From Ganoderma boninense (lineage: Eukaryota; Basidiomycota; Agaricomycetes; Polyporales; Polyporaceae), in assembly GCA_002900995.3 (NCBI GenBank), contig CM035310.1, positions 2,096,138-2,160,137 on the forward strand: a DNA stretch of 64,000 nt. The letters are read 5' to 3'. This document shows, piece after piece, positions 20,920 through 32,722 of this stretch. The notes under the pieces are model-generated. The model saw nothing but the letters and a program-made list of their open reading frames with translations. It made no database searches and was not told the DNA's origin. Position numbers and translations under genes: made by a program. Numbering within the stretch: the stretch's first letter is position 1; each line of letters begins with the position of its first letter.

Positions 20920-23081
20920 TCACAAACTCAAGGTGTTTAACCCCTCCGGACACGTCGCCGTGAGCACTGCACCGACATACTCCTCGAGCCCCACCGGCCG
21001 GTATATCCACACCTCCCCTTCCTCCAAATTCGCCAGGTCGTAGCTCGCGCGCTCAGGCGGCTTCCCCACGCTCTGCTCGACCACCACCACCGTCCCCATC
21101 TCTGCCGGCCTAATCGCCATCCCGTCCGCGACCGCTGTCCTCGGCACGCTATCGCTCACAATCACCGCCGTGTGCTCCGGGTTCCCCAGTATCGCCCAGC
21201 CCCCGCGCCCCATCCCGACCCTTGCACTCCGCCACTCGATGATGTCGCCCCTCCTCACGCGGTCGTCGCCCCCGCGCCAGCGCCCCGCCTGTATGCGCCC
21301 CTTGTCCGCCGCGCGGCCCTCATAGATGAGGTGCCCATGCGTGCGCGCGATGCTCGGCACGGGCTTCGGCACGTAGTCGTACTGCTCGAGGTTCTTGAGC
21401 GCTTCGTTCGCGAGGTCCCAGCACTCGCCCCGCGCGCACGCCTGGCCCGTCCCCTCGTAGCTCTCCGCATACCCCGCGACCGTCTCGCCGTACGTCTCGT
21501 GCGCGGCGACGAGCTGCTCCCAGCTCCACGCGCTCCGGCCGCGGGAGGAAGCGCGCCTGGCGCCGGACCGCGCGCGCGTCGTTCGCGTCGTGCGAGGGGG
21601 AGGCGTGGATCGGCCAGGAGACCGAGTACCAGCACATGCTGAGGTCGCTGAAGAGGACGCCGCCCTCGATGGTCTTGGTCGAGCGCCCGTCGGACTTCCA
21701 GCAGCTCGTCCAGGAGATGTGGCCGTTGTCGCGGAGGGGAGGCGGGCGCGTGTCGTCGGAGGCGTACCACGCGGAGGGCCAATGCGTGGAGGCATGGAAG
21801 TAGTGGGCGAGGTCTGCGGCGGCGGAACCGTGCTCGGCGGGCGGTGGATACGAGGTGAGGGCACCGTCGTCAGTTGCGGCTCCTGGCGGTGTCTTCGGAC
21901 GAGAGGTCTTCGGTATTGAGGGCTAGACCGTATTCGTCAGTTGGAATTATGCTTAAACCAAGCAGAAGGACCGGGGAAGGATGGCAGGACTTCGACAAGT
22001 TCTTGTCGGCGCCCTCACAAGCGCTGACTGGCCTATACGAATATTTCTGGAATATCGTCTGGTGGTCATTAAGGACAACATCGCACCATCAGGCGTTAGG
22101 GCCCCAACAGCTCACGCGGAATGACACGAGGTGTACGAGGGAAGCATGACGACACGCATAGGTGACAGGCTGCGTAATGCGCTTCCTCAAAAACACAGCA
22201 TTCACGTTCAACGCTTGCTATTTCACTCGTCCAATGAGCTCGATGCCCATCGTCAGTTGTTTATGAAGCGACTGTTATACGGACAAAGTGAACCTTTCCT
22301 CGAGTGCACAATGTTTGCTATCTGCTGTAGCAGGGATTTGGGCGGTCTTCTATGCCCTGATTTCCCTACTGGACCACACAGGCGGGCCCTGCCGTACTGC
22401 GTATGGAGATGAGACTAGCATATGTAGCATTGAACTCACCGGTCCGGTCACGGGCGATGGCGTCCGACCACCGGGGGGAACATGCTTGACGGTCTCCCCG
22501 GCAGTCCTCGGAGGAAGCGTCACATTGAAATGCCGCGCGAAGAATTCGTCCAGCCAGCTAAACAATGTCTCCTTGTCCACGGGCGAGAGGTTCGCCCAGT
22601 CGATACGGTCGATCTCCGCCGCCTCTTCTTTCGGTGCTACTATCTTGGGCACCGACACGGGTGCCGAGACTTTGGTTCTCGACGGCGGAGGTGGAAGACG
22701 GGCTGCCGGAGGTGGCGGGGATGGTGAGGAAGCTGTGGACGGGAGATCTGGGCGGGTGCTCCGGCGGATGGCAGGCGGGGGACCGGCCGGTAAAGGAGGG
22801 GATGCACTCAAAGCGGGGGAACCAGCCTTCCGCAACGGTACGGGTGGAGTGGGAGAACTACCTGTAGCTCGTAAGTTATCCGATAATGTGCTAGAAGCAC
22901 CAGTCCGCGACGGCGGCGGCGGCGGTGCAGGCGGTTTCGGAGGAGGAGGGGGCTTAGGCTTGATCTGCGCATCCCAGTTGATGTTCTTGCTGGGCTGGCT
23001 AGTCATATGGTCGCGGGTGTTTCTGACCTTGCTTGCGCCTGCGTCCGCCACCCTGGCCGCCTTATTTCGGAGTTCTAGCAT
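20920..23081 (-). CDS. BBC1/AIM3-like actin-patch protein
   Basis: Exon 1 (23081-22440) has a short basic start (LRNKAARVADAGASKVRN), a Pro-rich/SH3-ligand-like stretch and IDWANLSPVDKETLFSWLDE. A 517-nt intron leads to exon 2 (21922-20920), which holds the C-terminal cysteine-proteinase-like fold of BBC1/AIM3 proteins (HYFHASTHWPSAWY, GVLFSDLSMCWYSVSW, WEQLVAAHETYGETVAGY, ARGECWDLANEALKNL). Such proteins bind WASP/myosin partners at endocytic actin patches. The Cys in RGECWD and the His in ARTHGH are present. At about 21545 a one-base shift separates RRQARFLPR from RSAWSWEQL; no intron fits, so this is a frame break or a sequence error. An upstream first exon is possible, because the frame stays open above 23081 and a donor-like site occurs near 23176. 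Confidence 0.7.
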
Positions 23082-23828
23082 CGGGGCGAGGAGTAGGAGG
23101 AGCGGGAGTTTCCGCGTGAGAACAGGCTGAACCTGCCTGGATGGGCGTCCGGGTCACGTCACTCACCTTCGAAGGTTGGCATGACGTAGTGATTGAGTTC
23201 GATACGGCCTTCGAGAGACTACTAGACTGCCTCAGATGGATGCGAACTTGTTCAGTAACCTATACCGACAACTGTGGGAGTATCGGTGTAGTCACGATGG
23301 AGTGGAAACTTCGGGATCAGGGGCGTCTCGCCGATGGCTGTCAGTGGCTGTCCTAGAAAAGCATGGATTAACCAAGTCACTGAGCAAAACTTGAGCAATA
23401 TTACCGTCCCAAAAGCTTGCAGAGAACACAGAGTAATGTGCGTTGACTGCTGGAAATGGTCTGCTGTGAACCCGCAGCCGCCTCGATGCATGCATGATGC
23501 ATGTCCGAAGCGCCCATGTAGATTAGATAAGCACGGAAACGAATGCCACGCGACAGGCAGGCTGCGCGCTCCGACTCCGCCTCGCCCACCCGACCCGCGT
23601 CCCGACCACGACGATGTGCCCTCTCAACCCTCAAACGCCTCTGGTCATCCTCGTCCAACTCTGCCTCTCATGCTGAACCCACATGAGCTTGATGGATGCA
23701 AACGCCTGCGGTTTTTCCATAGAAATGTGCTAGGATACTATCAAGTTACATCAAGTCGTATCTTCCCGTCCGAAGCGTTCCGCTCCCGCACGGACGTGGC
23801 GCCGGACTGCCCATGGTCCCACTAAAAT
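23082..23828. other. Intergenic, no supported gene
   Basis: Short open frames on both strands with no recognisable domain. The left part may hold an unseen first exon of the BBC1/AIM3-like gene. Confidence 0.4.
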
Positions 23829-24285
23829 TCAAGAAGCAGCCTTCTGTGCCAGCTGAGCCTCATACTGTGCCGGTGTGAGTGTTCTCTGAATGTCACATCA
23901 AAGCATCACATGAGCAATTCTCTCGTCGGAGGCATCCAGCATTCGCCGAAGCGTACCTGGGAGAACGCGTGCATCTGCGCGATTTGGTCTTTGAGCACTT
24001 CGTTGACTGTGGACATCGTGGTTCAGTCAAATGCGTCGGGTGATTTTGAACGCTCCACTCACTGAATCGGTGTCTCGCGAGGGTGTTCTTTCCCTCGAAG
24101 GCCTAGCACCCACACATTCATGGCTGTACCTCGTGCCCGAACACATTTTCGGAAATGCTCACCGAACTGACGACGAACACCTCGTAATTCTCCCCGCAAC
24201 CATTGGAGGTGTCCTCAATCTCGAGATGGTGCACTGGCATCGCCCTTCGGATGGCTGCCTCGAGGTCTGCGGCGGAGATGGGCAT
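23829..24285 (-). CDS. BolA-like protein (BOL2/FRA2 type)
   Basis: Exons 24285-24163, 24102-24063, 24006-23957 and 23885-23829 join in frame to give 89 aa, the normal size for the family. Recognisable segments are ISAADLEAAIRRAMPVHHLE, IEDTSNGCGENYEVFVVSS, FEGKNTLARHRF, INEVLKDQIAQMHAFSQ and LTPAQYEAQ. Cytosolic BolA proteins pair with monothiol glutaredoxins to handle iron-sulfur clusters and signal iron status. The GC(G)ENY segment and the conserved RHR helix support this class. A Met nine codons upstream (24312) is in frame, but the shorter start fits family length. It is divergent from the SET gene across a 276-bp gap. Confidence 0.88.
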
Positions 24286-24561
24286 GGTGGCGGGTTGCAG
24301 AGGACTTGCCAAGAGCTGCAGGAGGAGGACTAAGTGGAGCGTTTGGTTACAGTAATCTGATAAGATTAGCTACTTGTACCTCCTCGCCATCTGATTAGAT
24401 AACGTGGGCTAAAGCATCCTGATCATCGCTCACGGCCTCCGAACCTCGCCCCATTTGCCTCCGCCCGTCGTTGGCCCGTCGTCCTCACATTAACTTCTGG
24501 ATCGCTTGCTGAAACAATTCGAGACCATCATCTCTGTCAAACTAACAAATCGCCTGCAAGA

Positions 24562-26095
24562 ATGAGCCGCTTAGAACCCGCAAGCGTGGTGGAGTTCAAA
24601 TCGTGGCTCATCCAAAACGGTGGGCAAATTCACCCCGATGTCCGCTTCGAGCCCGGTGAGTCTAAGACAGGAACGATCCCACCGACACTTTTACGAACTG
24701 AATGAAGGTTTTCGGGTGTAGTTATAGCCGGGTTTCGATGTCGTGGCGCGCAACGACGTACCCGCGAACCAAAGCATTGTGTCGATTCCCTTCTCGCTCG
24801 CCATAACGCCGGAGGTCGCACGACATGCTCTCAAGGAGCTCTTAGGTGATGCGCAACTGGGCTGGAATGAACGGCAGCTCGAATGCACTTATATGGTCCT
24901 CCACAGGATCGTCAAAGTTCTCAAGTATGCCCGCATATTGGTTACCGCAACTTCGATGACCTGACCACCGGCTCTTCCTATCATAGTTCTGATGTCCTGA
25001 GGCACGGCCCTTACCTCATCACCCTGCCTTCTTCCGACAAACTTCGGACACCATTACACTTCACAGACCCAGAGCTCGCCGCTTTCCGGGGCTCGAACCT
25101 CTTCGGCGCAACGCTTGACCGGAAGCGGCAGTGGGAAGCAGAATGGCAGCAATGCAAGGACGTTGTTGCATCCGCGAATGCCGACTGGGGTGCAGATTTC
25201 ACATGGTATTTGTTTCCTGCCACCCTCCGAAGCATATGCTCGATTAACAAGCGCGTCCAGGGAGCAGTACCTGGTCGCGGCGACATACCTTTCCTCCCGC
25301 GCTTTCCCTTCCACAGTCCTCTCAGAGACTCCCTCCCTGATCACCACTGACGCCTCGTACCCTGTTCTCCTCCCTGGAATCGATGCGCTGAACCATGCCC
25401 GCGCTCACCCTGTTTCATGGGTAGTCTCCGCCCCTTCCGGCCATCAAACGGTATCGTCTGCCTCGCCTGAGCCTGAACGTGAACCATCGATCTCCCTCGT
25501 CATCCACACCGCGACGCCACACGGCGCTGAACTGCTCAATAACTACGGTCCGAAGCCGAACGCGGAGCTCATTCTCGGATACGGCTTCTCGCTCCCCGAC
25601 AACCCCGATGACACCATCGTCCTCAAGATCGGCGGGCCCTCCGCAGCAGCAGCCTCTTCCTCCTCCTGTTCCTGTTTGTCGCCGGGATGGGAGGTAGGGC
25701 GCAACGCGACCGGAGCGGAGCCCGTCTGGGAAGCCGTGCTGTCTGCCGTGCGGGCGCAAAACGCCGAAGAAGGGGAAGGCGGGGACGAGGAGGGAGGAGA
25801 TACAGCTGTAGAGGACGAACTCTGCGCGGCGGACATGCTCGCCGAGATGGCGCGGGGTCTGCACGACCGCCTCCCGCCGTACCCTCCAGACTCGGACGCT
25901 TCGGCAGATATCCGCCCAGAGGTGCTGTCGATGCTCGAGCACTACCTCGAGGGGCAGCGAGACATCTTGCAGAGCCTTGTTGCGTTTGCGCAGGAGAAGG
26001 AGGCAGACGCGCTGAAGCGTGCGAAGGAGCTCGGGCTGGACGTCGTTGAGGAGGAAGAGGAAGAACAAGAATCACCTTTTAGCTTTTTCCCGTGA
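24562..26095 (+). CDS. SET-domain protein lysine methyltransferase-like
   Basis: Exon 1 (24562-24655) gives FKSWLIQNGGQIHPDVRFEP, the typical N-terminus of the SETD3/RKM/Rubisco-LSMT-like group. Exon 2 (24728-24924) and exon 3 (from 24987) join in frame and continue with ARNDVPANQSIVSIPFSLAI, RHGPYLITLPSSDKLRTPLH, LLPGIDALNHARAHPVSW and a SET-core ELLNNYGPKPNAELILGYGF. The GIDALNH and NNYG..N motifs are the cofactor and substrate signatures. The C-terminus is a long acidic and helical tail. Two frame problems remain: the exon 1/2 junction is off by one (fitting one extra G in the GGG at 24730-24732), and a shift is needed near 25205-25215. No acceptable intron removes either. It is probably a real gene with sequence errors; the histone or ribosomal target is unknown. 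Confidence 0.7.
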
Positions 26096-26178
26096 TATAC
26101 AGTTGATATACATGACATATAGATCGTAAATAGGATATGGCTACTACTCAATACTGGGGTATAGGTACAGCCTCGTAC

Positions 26179-27651
26179 TCATGGAGAGGGACGATTGCAG
26201 TACGGCTCCAGCCCGAGGTTGTATACGTTGTTCGCGTTCTCAAAGAAGACACGCTTCACAATGCCGACAGCTTGGGGTAGCGTCAGCTCCTGTTTTCGTA
26301 TTGAATTCTCCATGACCTGATTAACGAGTCAGAAGACCCGGAAAACGGGTAGACGGAGGCTCTATGCGTCACCTCAAAGATGGCTTGTCGCGCTTGGAGT
26401 GTCCCAAGGTAGTAGGATTCCGGCCAAAAGTGGGCGTCCGCTGTGGAGCAGATTACTCTGTGACTGTTAATAGACATAGAACACGGGACGCACTTGACCA
26501 CATGATCTTGTTCGTGGGCGCGAGCTCAAAGACCTGCCTTAGCACCTCGCGCTGCCCGTCAGGACTAACGAAGGGGAAGATCTCGCCGAAGTCGAGGAAT
26601 ACATTCGCGTACACTGCGGTCAGGTAGCCGGCCTCTCGAGTGTACGGGTAGCTGGAGTGCAGCAACACGATTCGCGCTTTCGGATACGCTTCGATGAGGG
26701 GCTGCATGAGTGCTGGAGAGGACAGCTTGAGAGTGAGATCATTGTCTCCTAAACCTGTGTGGAACTGTACTGCAAAGGCGATGAGAAGACTGACACCTCA
26801 AGCGAGTTCGACCCACCTGGCTTGCCACATTCGCCGGCTACTTTCATAGTTACGTTCACGATGTAATCATTCAGCGCCTTTTCTGCCAGACGGAGGACGC
26901 CCTTGGACATGTATACCAAGATCAGACCGATGACCAAACGTTCGATCGCCGTCGTATCCGGGTTTGTCGAGATATCGAGCCCCGTTCTGTAACACACGAT
27001 GCTCTTGAAGCCTGCAACCTCCGGATCGGCCGCGCTCGCTTGGAGAGACTGTGTCAGCTCCTCGGTGAACTTCACAAGCAGCTCCGTGGGAGTCACATTG
27101 TTCTCTGCGATCTTGCTTATCGAGGTGCCGTCGCAAGATGTCCTATCGCAGCGAAAGATCAGTATGCACATATTCATCGCCCACCAAAAAAAGGCCAACA
27201 CCTCAGCAAGCGTCTCGACCCGGACGATGCGCTTCGTCGGGCTGCCCGTCAGTCGATCGTGCCACTTGTAGTCGTACAACTTCGACTCGTTTGCGCCCCC
27301 GGGACCCAATGCCAGGCCGTCGTCGATCAGGACGCATTGTATTTTTGTCGGCTCCATGCACATCCTGCAGAGACGCTCGTATGGCAGCGAATTGCGGTAT
27401 GTCTTGAGTAACTCCCAGTCCGTATTCGGCCCCAGGTTGAACAGCTTGCTGAGCTGCCCCGTAGCACGGAAGCATGCCACAGTGTATTTCGCATCCTCGA
27501 GGGCGCGCTCGCCCTGCGCCTCGGTTATCAGGCCCTCGAATGGATACGCGTTCTTGTGCTCCTCGCGCAGGATCGCGTGGGCGTGGTTATCGATGCAGGG
27601 ATACGAGAAGACCACGATGGAGAGCTCCGAGAGATCCTTGTTGACGTCCAT
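26179..27651 (-). CDS. FluG-type amidohydrolase
   Basis: The start Met (27651) precedes IDNHAHAIL, the HxH metal-binding motif of amidohydrolase-2 enzymes. Downstream are CMEPTKIQCVLIDDGL, GFKSIVCYRTGLDI, RIVLLHSSYPYTREAGYL, YANVFLDFGEIFPF and the C-terminal TDAHFWPESYYLGTLQARQA, together matching the N-terminal domain of fungal FluG and related stand-alone proteins. The last three introns splice cleanly, and the final exon ends in NNVYNLGLEPY. One junction is uncertain: after VETLAE the usual acceptor at 27137 gives DILRRHLDK and then a one-base shift, while a later acceptor (exon from about 27109) keeps frame but deletes that helix. The glutamine-synthetase half of FluG is absent. The substrate is unknown. 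Confidence 0.78.
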
Positions 27652-27885
27652 CCTGGACAGTATCCTGCTGATTAAAACATTGGGGAGGCATCGTGAGTTT
27701 ATTAACGGAGTTTCTTCCTTACTTCGATATTTACTTACACAGGGAGGGCTAGACTGTCCGATGGGGGACCTGTAAGCAGTGGCAGCTCGCATCGCGCGCG
27801 ACACAACCACCGTCAAATTGAAATTACGCGGTCGAGGCTTCTACAAAGCAGTGCTCAATTCTGCGTTTACAGCGCAAGATTTCAA

Positions 27886-27957
27886 TCTCTGTTAGTATAT
27901 CGGTTAGTACACGCGCCTGTCACGCGCGAAAGCGGGGTTCGACTCCCCGACAGAGAG
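27886..27957 (+). tRNA. tRNA-Asp (GTC)
   Basis: A 72-nt cloverleaf. The acceptor stem is TCTCTGT with ACAGAGA, the D stem GTAT/GTAC, the anticodon stem CGCGC/GCGCG around the loop CTGTCAC (anticodon GTC at 27919-27921), and the T arm CGGGG-TTCGACT-CCCCG. There is no intron. A T-rich run follows at 27959-27968, fitting RNA polymerase III termination (CTTTTGCTTTTG). Confidence 0.93.
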
Positions 27958-28173
27958 CTTTTGCTTTTGCCAGGAGAAGGGCGATGTCGAGGAAAAATTC
28001 AGACGATGACGGCTGATATTGATGCGTCTCTGGACAAGGCCTCAGATTTGTAACAAGCAAACAAGTGGATACCATTGAGAATCGAAACAAGACATCAATA
28101 TCTAGGACACCTTGAACCGATCGCTAATACTCAAGCTTCAACATGCACTTTCCATCAGAGAGCAGTACCTGCA

Positions 28174-28966
28174 TCACTGGGAAGTCGGCAGGCCAGACGG
28201 CGTTCCATTCACAATCGCCGCATCGTGGGCGCGTGCAAGGAACCCGTACTCGGGCAAGTACCTAACAATGTCCACCCGACACAAATCAGTAAGCCATGTC
28301 CACGCCGCGAACAGAGAGGTCAGAAAACCCACGTGTCGAAGAACGGCATCATCTCCTTCGCCCCGGGCGTGTTGCGCCAGTCGCGCATGAGCTCGCACGC
28401 GACCGCGAACAGCGAGAGCACCTGTACGCCCGCGGCGCGCATGCGGTCGTTGGCCTCGCTCGCGGTCTTCGCGTTGAACGTCCCGGACGCGTCGCTGTTC
28501 GCGAACACGGAGTACCCGGCCTCGACGAGCGAGAGCGCGAGGAACGCGGTGCAGACGTCCGTGGTGATGCCCGCAATGATGATCTGCTTCTTGCCCGTGG
28601 CCTCTACGGCGGCGCGGAAGTCGGCGTTGTCCCACGCGTTCACCTCGCCGTTGCGCTTGATGAACGACGCGGTAGGGTGCATGGCGATGATCTCCGCAAG
28701 GAGCGGTCCGTTGGGCCCTGCATACGCAGCAGTCAGATGTGAGCGGCTTATGGGGTTGGAAGAGGGAAAGGTTGCGCACCTGTCTCCGCGCTGGTGGTGA
28801 GGATGGTAGGCAAGCTAAAGATCTTGCCCAAGGCGGCATGAGCGAGGATGTCGTTCTTCATCTGGACCGGGGAATGGTCGCGAGAGAGCTGGAAGAGGCC
28901 CTCTTGGTGGTCGACGACGAGCAGGACGGCGTTGCCCTTGTCAATCCTTTCGTACTTGAACGACAT
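28174..28966 (-). CDS. Isochorismatase-family cysteine hydrolase
   Basis: Exons 28966-28780, 28717-28333 and 28261-28174 join in frame to give 219 aa. The catalytic Asp region is LLVVDHQEGLFQL, the Lys is in SFIKRNGEVNAW, and the nucleophile Cys is in IAGITTDVCTAFLALSL. This is the YcaC/nicotinamidase-like triad layout. The C-terminus (FFDTYLPEYGFLARAH) matches fungal and bacterial YcaC-like hydrolases. The second donor is GTGGGT at 28332; using the next GT would break the frame. The substrate is unknown: isochorismate, nicotinamide or another small amide or ester. It is probably cytosolic, as no signal peptide is seen. Confidence 0.9.
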
Positions 28967-29110
28967 GTCTGGGGAATGCGGGCTCAGCGTTAGGGAGAGA
29001 CAGACGCGAAAGTCGAATGCTCACTAAGAGACTTTATGAGAATAGCTAGTGAGCTGGGTGTTGAGAGTAGTAGAGCGAACTCCGTTGGTCTTTCAGGTTA
29101 ACCTGCCTCT

Positions 29111-29119
29111 CTTTTATAC
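29111..29119 (-). promoter_or_regulatory. TATA box of the isochorismatase-family gene
   Basis: On the minus strand, GGTATAAAAG lies about 150 bp upstream of the start codon at 28966, in otherwise non-coding sequence. A strong match to a fungal TATA element. Confidence 0.5.
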
Positions 29120-30685
29120 CACCTCGCTGACCGCGAACACGAACATGACTTGCCGCCCGGAGGCATGCTGACCATGCACAACGCCACCTGGCTACCGACC
29201 GTTCTGAATTACGATCCATGTTTGGATACAGAGCGCTGCATTCGTGTCCACCGTTATTCCCAACGAAGGCAGCAGCATGGTGCGCCCGCCATCGCCAAGA
29301 TAGTGCACGACCCATTCTTGTGGCGGCGGCTCCCGAGGACGCCGTGCTGCCGCCGTAGGTCTTTCGTTCTGAGGTATCATCGGGCCAGCTTTCGGTTGCG
29401 ATGACTGAACGAATATCTGAAAAAGGATGGCAGCATGGCGGAGAGAACGTTTTCGTCGACATCATCCCAGCGTCCCGACGCGCCTTCTGACCAATTAATC
29501 GGCGAGCGCCTGTGCGTGGATCCCTCTACTCCAATGCGGGCAGGTAAGCACTAGGGATTGCACTGATTGCCTGGGGGCGAGCCAATGGACTCAGGGCAAC
29601 GTGCGTCCGGTGCTTGGAAGGGTGCTGAAAACTGTCGCGCATTCTCTGCGCGATCTGCAGGAATCAGCGCAAGGTCATGACCAGAACGGCCACGAAACTC
29701 ACAGGATTAGCGCGCTTCATGAACAGACACTGAGCGGCGGTAGGCGGCGGTCGGGCTTACAGTGCCTTGCATAATTGCGTGAACGCGCCGAAAAATCCCC
29801 AGCAGGCGCTTATACCTCGCCTACCAAATGCGGATGGATCACGGTCACATGCAACGCCAACGCCGCCTGTGCGCCTCTCCTGGTCGTAACTTCAGCCTGA
29901 CTGTTCCCCTTGTCCCCCACGCTTGTCTACTTCCTGGAGAGCTCAGTGGTTCTCAACGGGCCTCCTAGTGTACCATTTGGGCCCTCAGCTGCTTCGGGAG
30001 GCACCCATGCCATCCAAGAGACATGTCACATCAAGGTCACCAACTCGCTTCTGAAGCTTCCCAGGCGTCCTGATTTGGTAGGCGAGCATATAGGCGCCTG
30101 CAGGAATTTTTCGGCGCGTTCACGCAATTATGCAAGGCACTGTAATGCGTTGTCGGCATGTCAGAGTGTCTTCTCCGAACGAAGCAGCCCGAAGAAGCGT
30201 ACTGGGCGCGAAGCACTCGAAGATACTCTGGCTGCCTGTGAGAGATTTATAAGCCACCTCTGATTGCCGGAGAAATTTATAAGCCAGCCCCGTCTGAGTA
30301 TTGACAATTGGAAGCAGACACATAAGTACACTGATGTCTCGAATTGGAGACGAGCACACTTGAGATCGCATCAGCGCCGTCTTTCGCCGGTGAAGACCTT
30401 GGCGTACACCGACGACGGACTGAACCCCCTCTCATTATTGGCCGAATGACATGTCTGGCTGTCTTTCGAAATTGAAGAAATCGGATATCCTGTCGTTCTC
30501 CTCGTGGCTGTCTGTCTTGGATGTCGATAGAGAGACATAAAATTACAACAACAACAGTAGATGACAAAGAGGCCGGCTGGTACAACACTTATGCAAAGTG
30601 TATGCCAGAGTCGTGGAACGCGGATAGTAATCTACGACAGCCATCAGTATCTAGCTTTGTCAGAAAGGAAAGCATCACGTCATAC
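29120..30685. other. Gene-poor 1.6 kb stretch
   Basis: No open frame here (for example 29910-30263 and 30277-30588) has a recognisable domain or splice structure. GAAATTTATAAGCC/GAGATTTATAAGCC occurs twice within 40 bp (30241-30284), a small local direct repeat. Confidence 0.45.
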
Positions 30686-31848
<1,163 letters not shown>

Positions 31849-32722
31849 AGTTTAATTTCTGGACTGCGATGTTCCTATAGTCCTGCAGAGATGTAGAGAG
31901 TGAAGCTGAGGCAGGTGAATGAGCAGGAGGGCGAGCAGGAGAAACGCTCAGCCTCTGAGCGTCGGGAAAGGGAAAGAATTTGCAGCATTGGGCGCTTGTG
32001 AGTTGGACCTTGCACAACACCGCCACCTCCACCAGCCTAAATATTACAGTACGAGGTTAGCTTTTTCTGGGCCTCCCCCAGATTAGGTTGTCTCTAACGC
32101 ATAAATTGCCCGTGTGGAGGTACAGGAGATAGAACGGTTCTTGAATCTTAATTAATGTTACATAGCAGAGTGACTGGCACTGACTGCGCTAGAAAGGCCT
32201 CCTGCGCTGCGGCCCAACAGCCTGGTTCTAATTCGTTCACTGGCAGAGACACGCGGGAAATTAAATTGCCATTTTCCTCTTGACATCCTCTTTCTTGCAG
32301 CGTTATGCATGTCATAGTGTACCTACGCGCCTTTCTAGTGCTTCAAGTGCATCACCCTGACACTGTGGACCAGTGAGGCTGTCCGAGACAGAAGAATGTC
32401 GGCAATCGGGCATGGAGAAGATGGCGAGGCTAAATGGAATTATTCGGCAGGATGCCTCAGGACTTTGCATGCATACTGGCTTCTTTGCTGGACAGAAAGT
32501 GCAACTGCTGTGTGGAACCTGATGCGGGAGCCGAGCAACCAGCGGCTGGCAGCGGGACGACAGTACGTTTCGATCTTCTCCGGAGGGTGGGAGCGATTCA
32601 CGCACGGACGCCAATGCATGCCTTGTAGCCATGGCTCCGAACGTATGACCCGACTTCCGAGTTGACGGAACATTGTTATTGCAGATTGTCAACCAGTTGG
32701 ATAGATAGATACATTGATCACA
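31849..32722. other. Intergenic, no supported gene
   Basis: This is the 5' flank of DIM1 and the 3' flank of DUF6533 copy B. It includes an AT-rich patch at 32036-32160. No coding signal. Confidence 0.5.

Noticed and set aside
21255..21864. Extra minus-strand coding frames in the GC-rich BBC1/AIM3 exon
   Set aside because: Long shadow frames caused by high GC; only the frames matching the family were kept.
25206..25235. 27-nt intron to repair the SET-gene frame
   Set aside because: Far below the minimum intron size seen here (about 40 nt), and it does not restore the right frame.
28327..28332. Donor GTTTTC at 28328 in the isochorismatase-family gene, suggesting a frameshift
   Set aside because: The donor GTGGGT four bases earlier (28332) is canonical and keeps the conserved C-terminus in frame, so the gene is intact.
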